DNA of 44,762 nucleotides, taken from contig DIRT01000029.1 of assembly GCA_002427605.1 (NCBI GenBank), positions 1 through 44,762 of the forward strand, written 5' to 3'. Shown piece by piece: positions 1-7,210 of the stretch; position 1 is the stretch's first letter; each line of letters begins with the position of its first letter. A model generated the notes under the pieces. That model ran no database searches. It was not told the origin of the DNA and saw only the letters and a list, made by a program, of their open reading frames with translations. Source of the DNA: Bacteroidales bacterium UBA5429 (GTDB taxonomy: Bacteria > Bacteroidota > Bacteroidia > Bacteroidales > WCHB1-69). The position numbers and the translations under genes were made by a program.

Positions 1-46
1 TTGGCTCTTTGAATTTTTGAGCCCATTCTGGTAAATACATAAGCAT
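1..46 (-). CDS. Partial 5' end of a gene, possibly a transposase
   Basis: The minus strand opens with ATG at 44-46 (or an in-frame ATG at 38-40) and runs open to the window edge, giving only about 15 residues beginning MLMYLPEW. A perfect TACTTTTG -7 box lies just upstream. The start MYLPEW followed by a KFKEP run recalls from memory the N-terminus of IS1634/IS4-type transposases, but 15 residues cannot settle this. The rest of the gene lies outside the window. Confidence 0.4.
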   Translation of the reverse strand, partial: MLMYLPEWAQKFKEP

Positions 47-61
47 CTTAATTAGGTTGCA

Positions 62-69
62 CAAAAGTA
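62..69 (-). promoter_or_regulatory. Bacteroidota-type -7 box (TACTTTTG)
   Basis: Exact match to the TAnnTTTG -7 consensus on the minus strand, 16 bases before the ATG at 46. No convincing -33 TTG at the usual spacing. Confidence 0.5.
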
Positions 70-164
70 ATCAAAAAAATGACATAAAAGACGTTATATC
101 ACATTTTTTTTTTTTTTAATAGACGTGAAATATGGCGGAGTTAGGGTTTAATAGGATTATTAAA

Positions 165-239
165 TTTAGAATTTAGAGTTTAGAATTTAGAATTGATATG
201 ACAGTTTATTCCGATTTTCGCCCTTCGACTTTCGACTTC
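165..239. repeat. GAA-N4 heptamer tracts (two adjoining)
   Basis: At 165-194 four 7-bp units of TTTAGAA type run in tandem on the plus strand, that is GAA followed by TTTA. At 223-239 there are two units of CTTTCGA, which on the minus strand are GAA followed by AGTC. Both tracts follow the CTGCCCCC side of the G-rich element at 276-321. See the heptamer finding. Confidence 0.75.
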
Positions 240-275
240 ATATTTCTTTTTTTTCTTTTTGAAATAAAAATAAAA

Positions 276-321
276 GGGGGCAGATAAAACTTTCCTTTTT
301 GGTCATTTTACTCCCCCACTC
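276..321 (-). repeat. Dispersed G-rich element, copy A
   Basis: On the minus strand this 46-bp stretch starts GAGTGGGGG and ends CTGCCCCC, with an A-rich middle containing AAAAAGGAAAG. It is one of five copies in the window that share both ends, total length (46-48 bp) and the A-rich centre. Here the final C-run has five rather than six C. Function unknown. Confidence 0.65.
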
Positions 322-821
322 GGCATTATTTTCCATCTTTTTGGTAATACTGTCGTTTCGGTGTCAAAAAACAGATACATATTGATGCTATTCGGTCCTA
401 TTATATTGATATAGCTCAATCTCATGCAAGCCTGATTTCCGTTTCACGGTACACCAACTACACATAAGTTAGTTTTATTTCAATACAGTACTTTCAGCAC
501 TATATTTAAATTTATTCGTGGCAGTAGTTATACTTTTATTTTCAAATAGATATGTTTTATGTGTTTCTTTTCAACATCCCTTTCATCAATTTCAAACGGT
601 AAAATTTATATTCATTAACTATATCAATCCTTCATAATTTTACGATAGCATCAAAAATCAATATCTTTCGAATTGGGACAGTGACACCAACGGTCGACAA
701 AATCCCAATAAAGAATTTCGACCAATCCCCCATCTATGTAAACAAAAAGTTGAAGCGAGCTGCAACCCTTCGCATACCACTGAAACCCTTTTGGGCTATA
801 TTGTGTGTTAACAGTTCAGAC
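322..821. other. 500-bp stretch without a recognisable gene
   Basis: Mostly AT-rich with many stops in all frames. The part at about 660-810 is less AT-rich. On the minus strand it has two frames open for roughly 30 and 55 codons, neither with a family I recognise, and it carries several inverted repeats, including 672-723 listed separately and the imperfect hairpin at 749-766. It could be the decayed end of a mobile element or a non-coding RNA; I cannot decide. Confidence 0.5.
672..723. other. Possible pseudoknot-like inverted repeat pair
   Basis: ATTGGGA (672-678) is complementary to TCCCAAT (703-709), and GGTCGA (692-697) is complementary to TCGACC (718-723). The two stems interleave in the order A-B-A'-B', which is the topology of an H-type pseudoknot with loops of 13, 5 and 8 bases. 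This is read from sequence only. GTCGAC is itself palindromic, so part of the pairing may be trivial. Confidence 0.25.
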
Positions 822-1040
822 TTATTTTTTTCCGAACATACCTCCTAATTTGTCAGTCAAACCACCCAATGGATTTGATGATTTAGTGGAACTTTTATCA
901 CCCAATAGGGTATCTATTTGACTTCGTACACCGTCAGGTAATCTGCTTTTGAGTTGAGATACCACAACTTCCACAGCTATTTTAGCCACAGATTCTGACA
1001 TTCCGGTTTTAGATGCCACCATTTTGACAATTTCGTCCAT
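822..1040 (-). CDS. Small DUF2267-like protein
   Basis: This 72-residue protein has an N-terminal helical segment (roughly residues 1-46) with the spacing KTGMSESVAKIAVEVV and a QLKSRLP-type stretch, as in small DUF2267-like proteins. A Ser/Gly-rich linker and a C-terminal LGGMFGKK end follow. No signal peptide or membrane segment is visible. It is last in a minus-strand series after the membrane protein at 1099-1869 (58-base gap) and the DUF4332 protein, and is probably cotranscribed with them. The family assignment rests on overall resemblance, and no biochemical role is known to me. Confidence 0.7.
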   Translation of the reverse strand: MDEIVKMVASKTGMSESVAKIAVEVVVSQLKSRLPDGVRSQIDTLLGDKSSTKSSNPLGGLTDKLGGMFGKK

Positions 1041-1098
1041 AGTAGTACTTGTTTAAATGATTAATGAAATATTTGAGCGTATTTGTATGTTTTGTACA

Positions 1099-1869
1099 TC
1101 AATTGGTGTTTTCTAACAGATTCTCAACGCCCTCTTGTAATTCGTCAGTAGAGTTGGTTTCTTGTTCTTTAACGGCTCTGTTTTCGCAAAACTTACAGAG
1201 TTCTGTGATATTTTTCAACTCCCTGGCTTTGGCGACACTCCCCTCAAAAATTTCAGTTGTTGCATCTCTATTTATTGAATGACAATCACTGAAGAGGTGA
1301 TATTTAGTACCGGATTTTGTCCAGTAAACCAAATTGTTACCCATTAATTCCTCAACTCTTGCTGTCTGCTCAGTGTATTGTTCCACAGATGGCGGATTGA
1401 AATCTATCCCTGTAATACCTGCTATCAGCAAAGCTACTCCGGCAATAGCTCCTAAAATTCCTTTTTGCTTGGCATTGATGTTTTTATTTGTAAGAATAAA
1501 AATAATGAGTGGTAAAAAGGCAATAGTGGCTACCACCAGCCCCAACTGACTTTGCATAAAAAACAAAAACTTGTTTTTCTCTGATGCCGGGTCCAAACGA
1601 TTTGATTTTTTCCAGAGAACAGATCCTGTAATTGCCAATACCAGGTCAACAACTATCAAAATGATAATCCACATTATATTGATAGGTTGCTTAAACAGCA
1701 TAGAAATAGCCCCAACTTGAGCAGCAATAGCGAGCAACCACAGAATAACAGCGATGACACGAAGCCGGGTAGCTTTACCTTTGCTTTCAGCAGTAGGAAC
1801 GAATTTGCTTGTTGTTTGTGTGGTAGGAGAAGTATCTCCTCCTACACTTGTTATTTTTTTCTTACTCAT
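1099..1869 (-). CDS. Four-helix membrane protein with C-terminal zinc-knuckle-like domain
   Basis: A Ser/Thr-rich N-terminus of about 33 residues is followed by four hydrophobic segments (about 36-60, 66-86, 103-128 and 137-156). A soluble C-terminal part carries YWTKSGTKYHLFSDCHSI near 182-199 and LCKFC at 224-228. H191, C196, C225 and C228 fit the pattern of the small zinc-binding domain often found at the end of bacterial surface or nuclease-like proteins (tyrosine-Thr-x-x-Gly-x-x-Tyr-His...Cys...Cys-x-x-Cys). The metal is inferred from the Cys/His spacing. The gene starts 18 bases after the DUF4332 gene, so the two are likely cotranscribed. Function unknown. Confidence 0.8.
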   Translation of the reverse strand: MSKKKITSVGGDTSPTTQTTSKFVPTAESKGKATRLRVIAVILWLLAIAAQVGAISMLFKQPINIMWIIILIVVDLVLAITGSVLWKKSNRLDPASEKNKFLFFMQSQLGLVVATIAFLPLIIFILTNKNINAKQKGILGAIAGVALLIAGITGIDFNPPSVEQYTEQTARVEELMGNNLVYWTKSGTKYHLFSDCHSINRDATTEIFEGSVAKARELKNITELCKFCENRAVKEQETNSTDELQEGVENLLENTN

Positions 1870-1887
1870 TTTTCAAATATGATTAAT

Positions 1888-2298
1888 TTAATACTCTAAT
1901 TCTCTTGGAAGTGACTTTGCTTCAGCAATCCATTTTTCTACTTCTTTTAAAGAAGGAACTCTACGGGTTAGATTTTTTGCTACATTTACTTCTTCCATTT
2001 TAGCAGTAAGATTTTCTGCATTTCTTTGCGACAGTTCCGGTACAGTATCAACTCCGGCTACTTCAAGTAGTTCTGCAAATTCTGGTCCTACACCTTTAAT
2101 TCTAAAAAGGTCAGCCATATTAGCAAATTTGAGGATTTGCTTTTCGGAAATTCCTGTTGCTTCAGCAAGTTCTTTTCTTTGTTTTTTAGTTTTTGAAGCA
2201 GCTAATAGTTTGTCTGTGTTTGTAATGCCTGCACTACTAAGTTTTTCACCTAAAACCGGTCCGATTCCTTCGATTTCTTCAATTTTGTAATTTGCCAT
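1888..2298 (-). CDS. DUF4332 helix-hairpin-helix protein
   Basis: This 136-residue protein carries two helix-hairpin-helix-like units. The first (about residues 4-30) contains IEGIGPVLGEKLSSAGI and the second (about 66-90) contains IKGVGPEFAELLEVAGV. The glycine-containing hairpins (GIGP, GVGP) are the usual non-specific DNA backbone-binding loops, and two units 60 residues apart match DUF4332. There is no signal peptide, so it is presumably cytoplasmic. It is first of three minus-strand genes, with a TATCTTTG -7 box about 175 bases upstream (2475-2482), implying a long leader. DNA binding is inferred from the fold family. Confidence 0.85.
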   Translation of the reverse strand: MANYKIEEIEGIGPVLGEKLSSAGITNTDKLLAASKTKKQRKELAEATGISEKQILKFANMADLFRIKGVGPEFAELLEVAGVDTVPELSQRNAENLTAKMEEVNVAKNLTRRVPSLKEVEKWIAEAKSLPRELEY

Positions 2299-2474
2299 TT
2301 TAATTGTTTTGTTAAATAAATCCTACTCGTATGGCTTTTCAGTTTCGCCCCGTTTTTTGAAATGGTAACTAGTCTCCATTTTTCTGGTCAATTAATATAG
2401 AAAAAATTTTAGTCTCTTTCTCCATATAGTTGGACTAATTTCATCCGCCTGACCATTACGTCAAATTTACGCAA

Positions 2475-2482
2475 CAAAGATA
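2475..2482 (-). promoter_or_regulatory. -7 box (TATCTTTG) for the DUF4332 series
   Basis: Exact TAnnTTTG match on the minus strand within TTGTTGTATCTTTG. It lies about 175 bases before the ATG at 2298, leaving a leader of roughly 165 bases that contains a small AAATGG/CCATTT hairpin. No clean -33 partner. Confidence 0.5.
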
Positions 2483-2492
2483 CAACAAAAAC

Positions 2493-2518
2493 AATTACGA
2501 ATTACGAATTACGAATTA
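2493..2518 (+). repeat. GAA-N4 heptamer tract (AATTACG x3)
   Basis: Three perfect tandem copies of AATTACG plus a partial fourth, equivalent to GAA followed by TTAC. The tract directly abuts the orphan coding fragment at 2521-2736, as if it marked the breakpoint where the rest of that gene was lost. Confidence 0.8.
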
Positions 2519-2520
2519 TA

Positions 2521-2736
2521 GATTCAACAGGCAAAGTTATAAAAAAAGAAAACTGTTTGATATTAAACTATGGTCTTAGAAGTGGAATAGAGACCGGCTT
2601 TCGTGTCAAAAAAGAAAATTATCTATTTCTAGGTATAGCGCATAAACTAACCGGGTTCAAAAATATGAGGATTGAAGATGATGATGAGATTTTTGGATTG
2701 CATTCCTTAGATGTTTACATAAAATATACTCTATAA
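2521..2736 (+). pseudogene. Orphan C-terminal fragment of an outer-membrane beta-barrel protein
   Basis: The plus-strand frame ending at TAA 2734-2736 reads about 71 residues of alternating polar/hydrophobic strands (NYGLRSGIETGF, ENYLFLGIAHKL) and ends LDVYIKYTL, the pattern of a final transmembrane beta-strand with a hydrophobic last residue. There is no start codon with a leader and no signal peptide. The frame stays open back to 2413, but that DNA is heptamer repeat and the promoter region of the opposite gene. I infer the 3' remnant of a porin or OMP gene whose 5' part was deleted. Confidence 0.6.
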
Positions 2737-2769
2737 AAAAAAGCCGCCTCATTTTGAGACGGCTTTTTT
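2735..2769 (-). terminator. Rho-independent terminator, bidirectional
   Basis: A 9-bp stem, gccgcctca (2743-2751) with tgagacggc (2755-2763) and a TTT loop, is flanked by eight A on the left and six T on the right. The single mismatch is C-A on the plus strand but a tolerated G-U on the minus strand, so it fits best as the terminator of the minus-strand gene ending at 2790. It may also end plus-strand transcription from the remnant. Confidence 0.85.
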
Positions 2770-2789
2770 AAGGTTTGATCATTTAGATC

Positions 2790-4139
2790 TTATTTAACTA
2801 AGTTGTGTTTCTTTACGAAATCTTCTAAGATAGTTCCTAAAGTTGGAGTTCCAATTTCTTGAAGTTCATAACCAATCTTAACATAAGGTTGGTTTACTTT
2901 TACGAAACGTGGAAGGTCAATAGGAGTACCGATAACTACTAAATCACAAGGAACATTAGCAATGGTTTTTTCTAAGTCTCTCATTTGAGCTTCACCATAT
3001 CCCATAGCTGGAAGAATGTTTTCCAAGTGAGAATATTTCTTGAAAGTATCAACAATACTACCTACTGCGTAAGGTCTTGGGTCAACTAACTCAGCAGCAC
3101 CATATTTCATAGCAGCAACTGATCCGGCTCCAATAGTCATGTTTCCGTGAGTTAATGTAGGACCATCTTCTACTACCAATACGCGTTTTCCTCTGATTTG
3201 TTCTGGTTTGTTAACAGTTAAAACAGAAGCAGCGTCAACAACAATAGCGTTAGGATTGATTCTTGCGATATTTCTTCTAACAGTGTTGATATCTTCTAGA
3301 GAAGCAGAGTCAATCTTGTTAATTACAATAACGTCAGATGTTCTGGCAACAACTTCTCCAGGATAATATTTAACTTCGTGTCCTGGACGTAATGGGTCAA
3401 CAACACCTACCATAAGGTCTGGTTTGTAGAAAGCAAAGTCATTGTTCCCACCATCCCAAAGGATTACGTCGCAGCCATCAGGATCATTTTCAGCTTCGCG
3501 AAGAATAGCTTCATAATCAACACCTGAATAAATTACGTTTCTCTTTGTAACTACGTGTGGCTCATACTCTTCCATTTCCTCGATAGTACAGTTGTGTTTC
3601 TTAAGGTCTTCAACTGTAGCAAATCTTTGAACTCTTTGTTTGTTTAAGTCTGGGTCATAAGGCATGGGGTGACGAACAGCAACCACTTTTAATCCCATAT
3701 CCACTAAGTATTCAATAATTCTTCTGGATGTTTGAGATTTTCCTGTACCTGTTCTGGTAGCACCAACAGCGATTACAGGTTTGTTTGATTTAAGCATGGT
3801 AGCATTAGGTCCCATCAATTTAAAGTCAGCACCTGCAGCATTAACGATAGCACTGATAGCCATTGCATCTTCATAATGAATATCGCTATATGCTAAAACA
3901 CACTCGTGAACATCATATTTTTTAATTAATTCTGGAAGATCAGATTCTTTGAAAATTGGAATGCCTTGAGGATATAAATCTTCACCAGCTAGTTCTTTTG
4001 GATAAGGTCTGTTGTCAATTCCGGGAATTTGTTCAGCGGTAAAAGCAACTACGTTGTAGTTAGGATTGTGTCTGAAAAAGGTGTTGAAATTGTGAAAATC
4101 TCTACCTGCAGCACCAATGATAATTACATTTCTTTTCAT
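2790..4139 (-). CDS. Cyclic 2,3-diphosphoglycerate synthase-like GTPase
   Basis: This 449-residue cytoplasmic protein has an N-terminal Rossmann-like segment (VIIIGAAGRDFHNFN, residues 5-19) and a P-loop GATRTGTGKS at 126-135, followed by a long P-loop NTPase region with VILWDGGNND near 225-234. This two-part layout and length match the archaeal cyclic 2,3-diphosphoglycerate synthetase family (COG2403, predicted GTPases), which in methanogens closes 2,3-diphosphoglycerate with ATP. Bacterial members are common but their substrate is not established, so the product name is a family label. Single gene with its own promoter and terminator, divergent from parC (191-base gap). Confidence 0.85.
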   Translation of the reverse strand: MKRNVIIIGAAGRDFHNFNTFFRHNPNYNVVAFTAEQIPGIDNRPYPKELAGEDLYPQGIPIFKESDLPELIKKYDVHECVLAYSDIHYEDAMAISAIVNAAGADFKLMGPNATMLKSNKPVIAVGATRTGTGKSQTSRRIIEYLVDMGLKVVAVRHPMPYDPDLNKQRVQRFATVEDLKKHNCTIEEMEEYEPHVVTKRNVIYSGVDYEAILREAENDPDGCDVILWDGGNNDFAFYKPDLMVGVVDPLRPGHEVKYYPGEVVARTSDVIVINKIDSASLEDINTVRRNIARINPNAIVVDAASVLTVNKPEQIRGKRVLVVEDGPTLTHGNMTIGAGSVAAMKYGAAELVDPRPYAVGSIVDTFKKYSHLENILPAMGYGEAQMRDLEKTIANVPCDLVVIGTPIDLPRFVKVNQPYVKIGYELQEIGTPTLGTILEDFVKKHNLVK

Positions 4140-4198
4140 AAATAATTTTAATTTAGGTTAATATATAAAATAAGTTTGGTCATGTTTTAAACATCCCG

Positions 4199-4206
4199 CA
4201 AAGATA
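4199..4206 (-). promoter_or_regulatory. -7 box (TATCTTTG) of the CPGS-like gene
   Basis: Exact TAnnTTTG match on the minus strand, 60 bases before the ATG at 4139. Faces away from the parC -7 box at 4289-4296. No TTG at 20 bases upstream. Confidence 0.6.
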
Positions 4207-4288
4207 CATAAAAAAAATGAGAAATTAAATGCTTTGTTTTATTTGAAAAAAAATAAAATTCTTAAAAATGAATTTGCGGATTTTGTTG

Positions 4289-4296
4289 TATCTTTG
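4289..4296 (+). promoter_or_regulatory. -7 box (TATCTTTG) of parC
   Basis: Exact TAnnTTTG match in TTGTTGTATCTTTGCCC, 35 bases before the parC ATG and 15 bases before the ATG of the 7-codon leader frame at 4311. The -33 site is not clear. Confidence 0.65.
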
Positions 4297-4310
4297 CCCG
4301 ATTAATTGAT

Positions 4311-4334
4311 ATGAAAGCAGTAGGAAGAATATGA
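4311..4334 (+). other. Seven-codon leader frame overlapping the parC start
   Basis: ATG at 4311 begins MKAVGRI and its TGA (4332-4334) overlaps the parC ATG (4331-4333) as ATGA. It lies between the -7 box and parC, so it must be on the transcript. It could couple translation of parC to its own translation, or be chance. Confidence 0.35.
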
Positions 4335-7210
4335 GTGATGATACCCTTCAAAATGAAGATTTAGACCCAACGGAACTACAAGAAGAAGAGTCTGATTTAC
4401 ACCAGGTTAAACATGTCCAATCCATGTTTGAGGATTGGTTCATTGATTATGCCTCGTATGTTATTTTGGACCGTGCTATACCGGATCTGTTGGATGGATT
4501 AAAGCCGGTACAACGCCGCATTTTACACTCAATGGATGAGTTGGAGGACGGTAGATATAACAAGGTGGCGAATGTTATTGGTAATACCATGAAGTATCAC
4601 CCCCATGGAGATCAATCTATTGGGGATGCCATTGTGCAGTTGGGACAAAAAATGCTCACTATCGATACGCAAGGAAACTGGGGCAATATTTATACCGGAG
4701 ACTCTGCTGCTGCACCACGTTATATTGAAGCACGACTCTCACAATTTGCTAAAGAGGTCTGCTTTAACCACAAAACAACTGAGTGGAAACTCTCTTACGA
4801 TGGGAGAAATAAAGAACCGATTACCCTTCCGATTAAGTTTCCTTTACTTCTGACACAAGGAGTTGAGGGGATTGCTGTAGGATTGAATACCAAAATCTTA
4901 CCGCATAATTTTAATGAGTTGATCGATGCTTCCATTGCTATTTTAAAGGGTAAGGATTTTGAAATCTATCCCGATTTTCAGAACGGCGGTTCCATTGATG
5001 TAAGTCGCTATAATGACGGAATGAGAGGGGGAAGAGTGCGGGTGCGTGCTAAAATATCGATCCTGGATAAACGAACACTCGTGATTACAGAGATTCCCTT
5101 TGGAACCACTACGACAGCGCTGATTAATGACTCTATTGCACCGGCTATTGAAAAAGGGAAGTTGAAAATTCGTAAGATTGATGATAATACTGCTGCAACA
5201 GTAGAGATTATACTTCATTTGCATCAGGGCGTTTCTCCCGACCAAACAATCGATGCATTGTACGCTTTTACCAAATGTGAAGTTCCTCACTCTCCCAATG
5301 CGTGTGTGTTGTACGAAAACAAACCACATTTCATGTCGGTGAAAGAGATTCTGAAAATCAATACGGAACATACTGTTTCCCTATTGAAAAAAGAGCTGGA
5401 AATTCAACTGGCAGAACTGGAAGAGGATTGGCATCGCTGGTCACTGGAAAAATTATTCTTTGAAAAACGAATCTATAAAGAGCTGGAAAAAGAAACAGCT
5501 ACCTGGGAAAAACAGATCGACAATATTGAGAAAGCATTTGATCCTTATCGTCCGCTCTTTAAACGGGAAATTACCCGTGAAGATGTCTTGAAATTGTGTG
5601 AAAAACCGGTTAGGAAAATCTCCAAATTTGACATTAAAAAAGCAGAGGATCAGATTGCCAATATTGAAAAAATGATTCAAGAGGTGTTACATCATTTGGA
5701 ACATCTGATCGACTACGCAATTGAATATTTTACTCACCTTAAAGAAAAATATGGTGCCGGGTTTGAGCGGAAAACGGAAATCAAGAGTTTTGATACTATT
5801 GATGCCGCTGCTGTTGCTGTGGCTAACCAAAAACTTTACATGAATGCTAAAGAGGGATTTGTTGGAACAGGACTGAAGCGAGAGGATGGGGTAGAGTATG
5901 TTGATGATTGCTCCGATATTGACGAGGTGATTGTTTTTAGAGAGAATGGAACCTTTATGGTGAGTAAAGTGTCTGAAAAACAGTTCTTTGGAAAAGGAAT
6001 TATCCACGTTGAAATCTTTAAACGAAATGATGATCGGACCATATATAACATGGTTTATTCTGATGGACCTTACGGAACTGCCATGGTGAAAAGATTCAAT
6101 ATCGGTGGAGTTACGAGAGATAGAGAATATGATTTGACAAAAGGTAAAGAGGGATCTAAAGTGCTCTATTTTACTTCCAATCCTAACGGTGAGGCCGAAG
6201 TTATCAGAGTGTTTCTGAGAGCTAAGCCTAAACTGAAGAAAACCCAGTTTGAATACGATTTCAGCGAGTTGGCGATTAGAGGTAGAGGTGCTCAGGGGAA
6301 TATTTTGTCGAAACATACCGTGCGGAAAATTGAATTGTATCAAAAGGGAGTCTCAACTTTAAGTGCAATGACTATCTATTTCGACGAAATAGTGATGAAG
6401 TTGAATAGTGAAGAAAGAGGTAAAAAATTAGGTAAGTTTAAAGAGGACGATAAAATAATATCTATCTATAAATCAGGTTATTATAGGGTTACGGGGTTTG
6501 ACTTATCTACTCACTTCGAGGATTCTCTGTTGATAATTCAGAAGTTAGACGAAGAAAAACCGATTACGGTAATCTATAAACATTTGAAGGAGGATCGGAT
6601 CTACATGAAACGATTCTTGCCCGAAAATACGGATAAAATTATGGAGTTTCTGCCCGATATGAAGCAGAATGAAGTACTTCATGTGATGTATGACCTTGCA
6701 CCGATGATTGAAATCTCGGTTCAGCCTCCTAAAGGAAAAGAGATCGAAACTGAAATGATCTCATGTTCCGACTTTATTGATGTGATGGGGATTAGAGCCA
6801 AAGGAAAACGCTTGCACAGGTATCCTGTGGTGGAGATTAAACTGCTGGATTCACCTGAAGATGAAGAGGAATTTGATTCGGATGATTCGGATGAAATTAA
6901 TGGACCTGATGTAGAAGATGTTGATATTGAAGAGGTTGAAGTTGATGAGACTGATTCTGAAACTGAAGAAACTGAAGAAGTTGAAAAAAATGATGAGGTT
7001 GAGGTGATTGATGAAGTTGAGGAAACCAAGGAAGAGGAAACTGAAGTTGAAGCGGTGAAAGAAGTAGAACAAGAACAAGAAGAACAAGAGGTTCAAGAGG
7101 TAAAAAAAGTTGAGGTGAAAGAAAAAACGCCTGCTAAAAAACCTCAACCGAAGAAAAATAATAATCATAATAACGATCAGGACGAATGGGAACAATTAAC
7201 ACTTTTTTAG
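4331..7210 (+). CDS. parC: DNA topoisomerase IV subunit A
   Basis: Type IIA topoisomerase breakage-reunion subunit (959 aa), which with ParE decatenates and relaxes DNA. The N-terminal region has WFIDYASYVILDRAIPDLLD (36-55), GLKPVQRRILHSM (56-68) and the catalytic tyrosine Y131 next to R130 in APRYIEARL. A coiled region (about 365-460) and a C-terminal beta-propeller-like region (about 510-800) follow. Residues from about 845 form a very acidic low-complexity tail rich in Glu/Val/Asp, then a Lys-rich stretch and the end QLTLF. I prefer ParC over GyrA because there is no obvious GyrA box, but no parE is in view to confirm. It is first in a series with the peroxidase gene, which overlaps its last 25 bases. 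Confidence 0.9.
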   Translation: MSDDTLQNEDLDPTELQEEESDLHQVKHVQSMFEDWFIDYASYVILDRAIPDLLDGLKPVQRRILHSMDELEDGRYNKVANVIGNTMKYHPHGDQSIGDAIVQLGQKMLTIDTQGNWGNIYTGDSAAAPRYIEARLSQFAKEVCFNHKTTEWKLSYDGRNKEPITLPIKFPLLLTQGVEGIAVGLNTKILPHNFNELIDASIAILKGKDFEIYPDFQNGGSIDVSRYNDGMRGGRVRVRAKISILDKRTLVITEIPFGTTTTALINDSIAPAIEKGKLKIRKIDDNTAATVEIILHLHQGVSPDQTIDALYAFTKCEVPHSPNACVLYENKPHFMSVKEILKINTEHTVSLLKKELEIQLAELEEDWHRWSLEKLFFEKRIYKELEKETATWEKQIDNIEKAFDPYRPLFKREITREDVLKLCEKPVRKISKFDIKKAEDQIANIEKMIQEVLHHLEHLIDYAIEYFTHLKEKYGAGFERKTEIKSFDTIDAAAVAVANQKLYMNAKEGFVGTGLKREDGVEYVDDCSDIDEVIVFRENGTFMVSKVSEKQFFGKGIIHVEIFKRNDDRTIYNMVYSDGPYGTAMVKRFNIGGVTRDREYDLTKGKEGSKVLYFTSNPNGEAEVIRVFLRAKPKLKKTQFEYDFSELAIRGRGAQGNILSKHTVRKIELYQKGVSTLSAMTIYFDEIVMKLNSEERGKKLGKFKEDDKIISIYKSGYYRVTGFDLSTHFEDSLLIIQKLDEEKPITVIYKHLKEDRIYMKRFLPENTDKIMEFLPDMKQNEVLHVMYDLAPMIEISVQPPKGKEIETEMISCSDFIDVMGIRAKGKRLHRYPVVEIKLLDSPEDEEEFDSDDSDEINGPDVEDVDIEEVEVDETDSETEETEEVEKNDEVEVIDEVEETKEEETEVEAVKEVEQEQEEQEVQEVKKVEVKEKTPAKKPQPKKNNNHNNDQDEWEQLTLF

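Noticed and set aside
6721..7195. Long minus-strand frames rich in Ser or Phe opposite the parC tail
   Set aside because: They are antisense readings of the Glu/Lys-rich repeats; composition is extreme and no start context or homology is evident.
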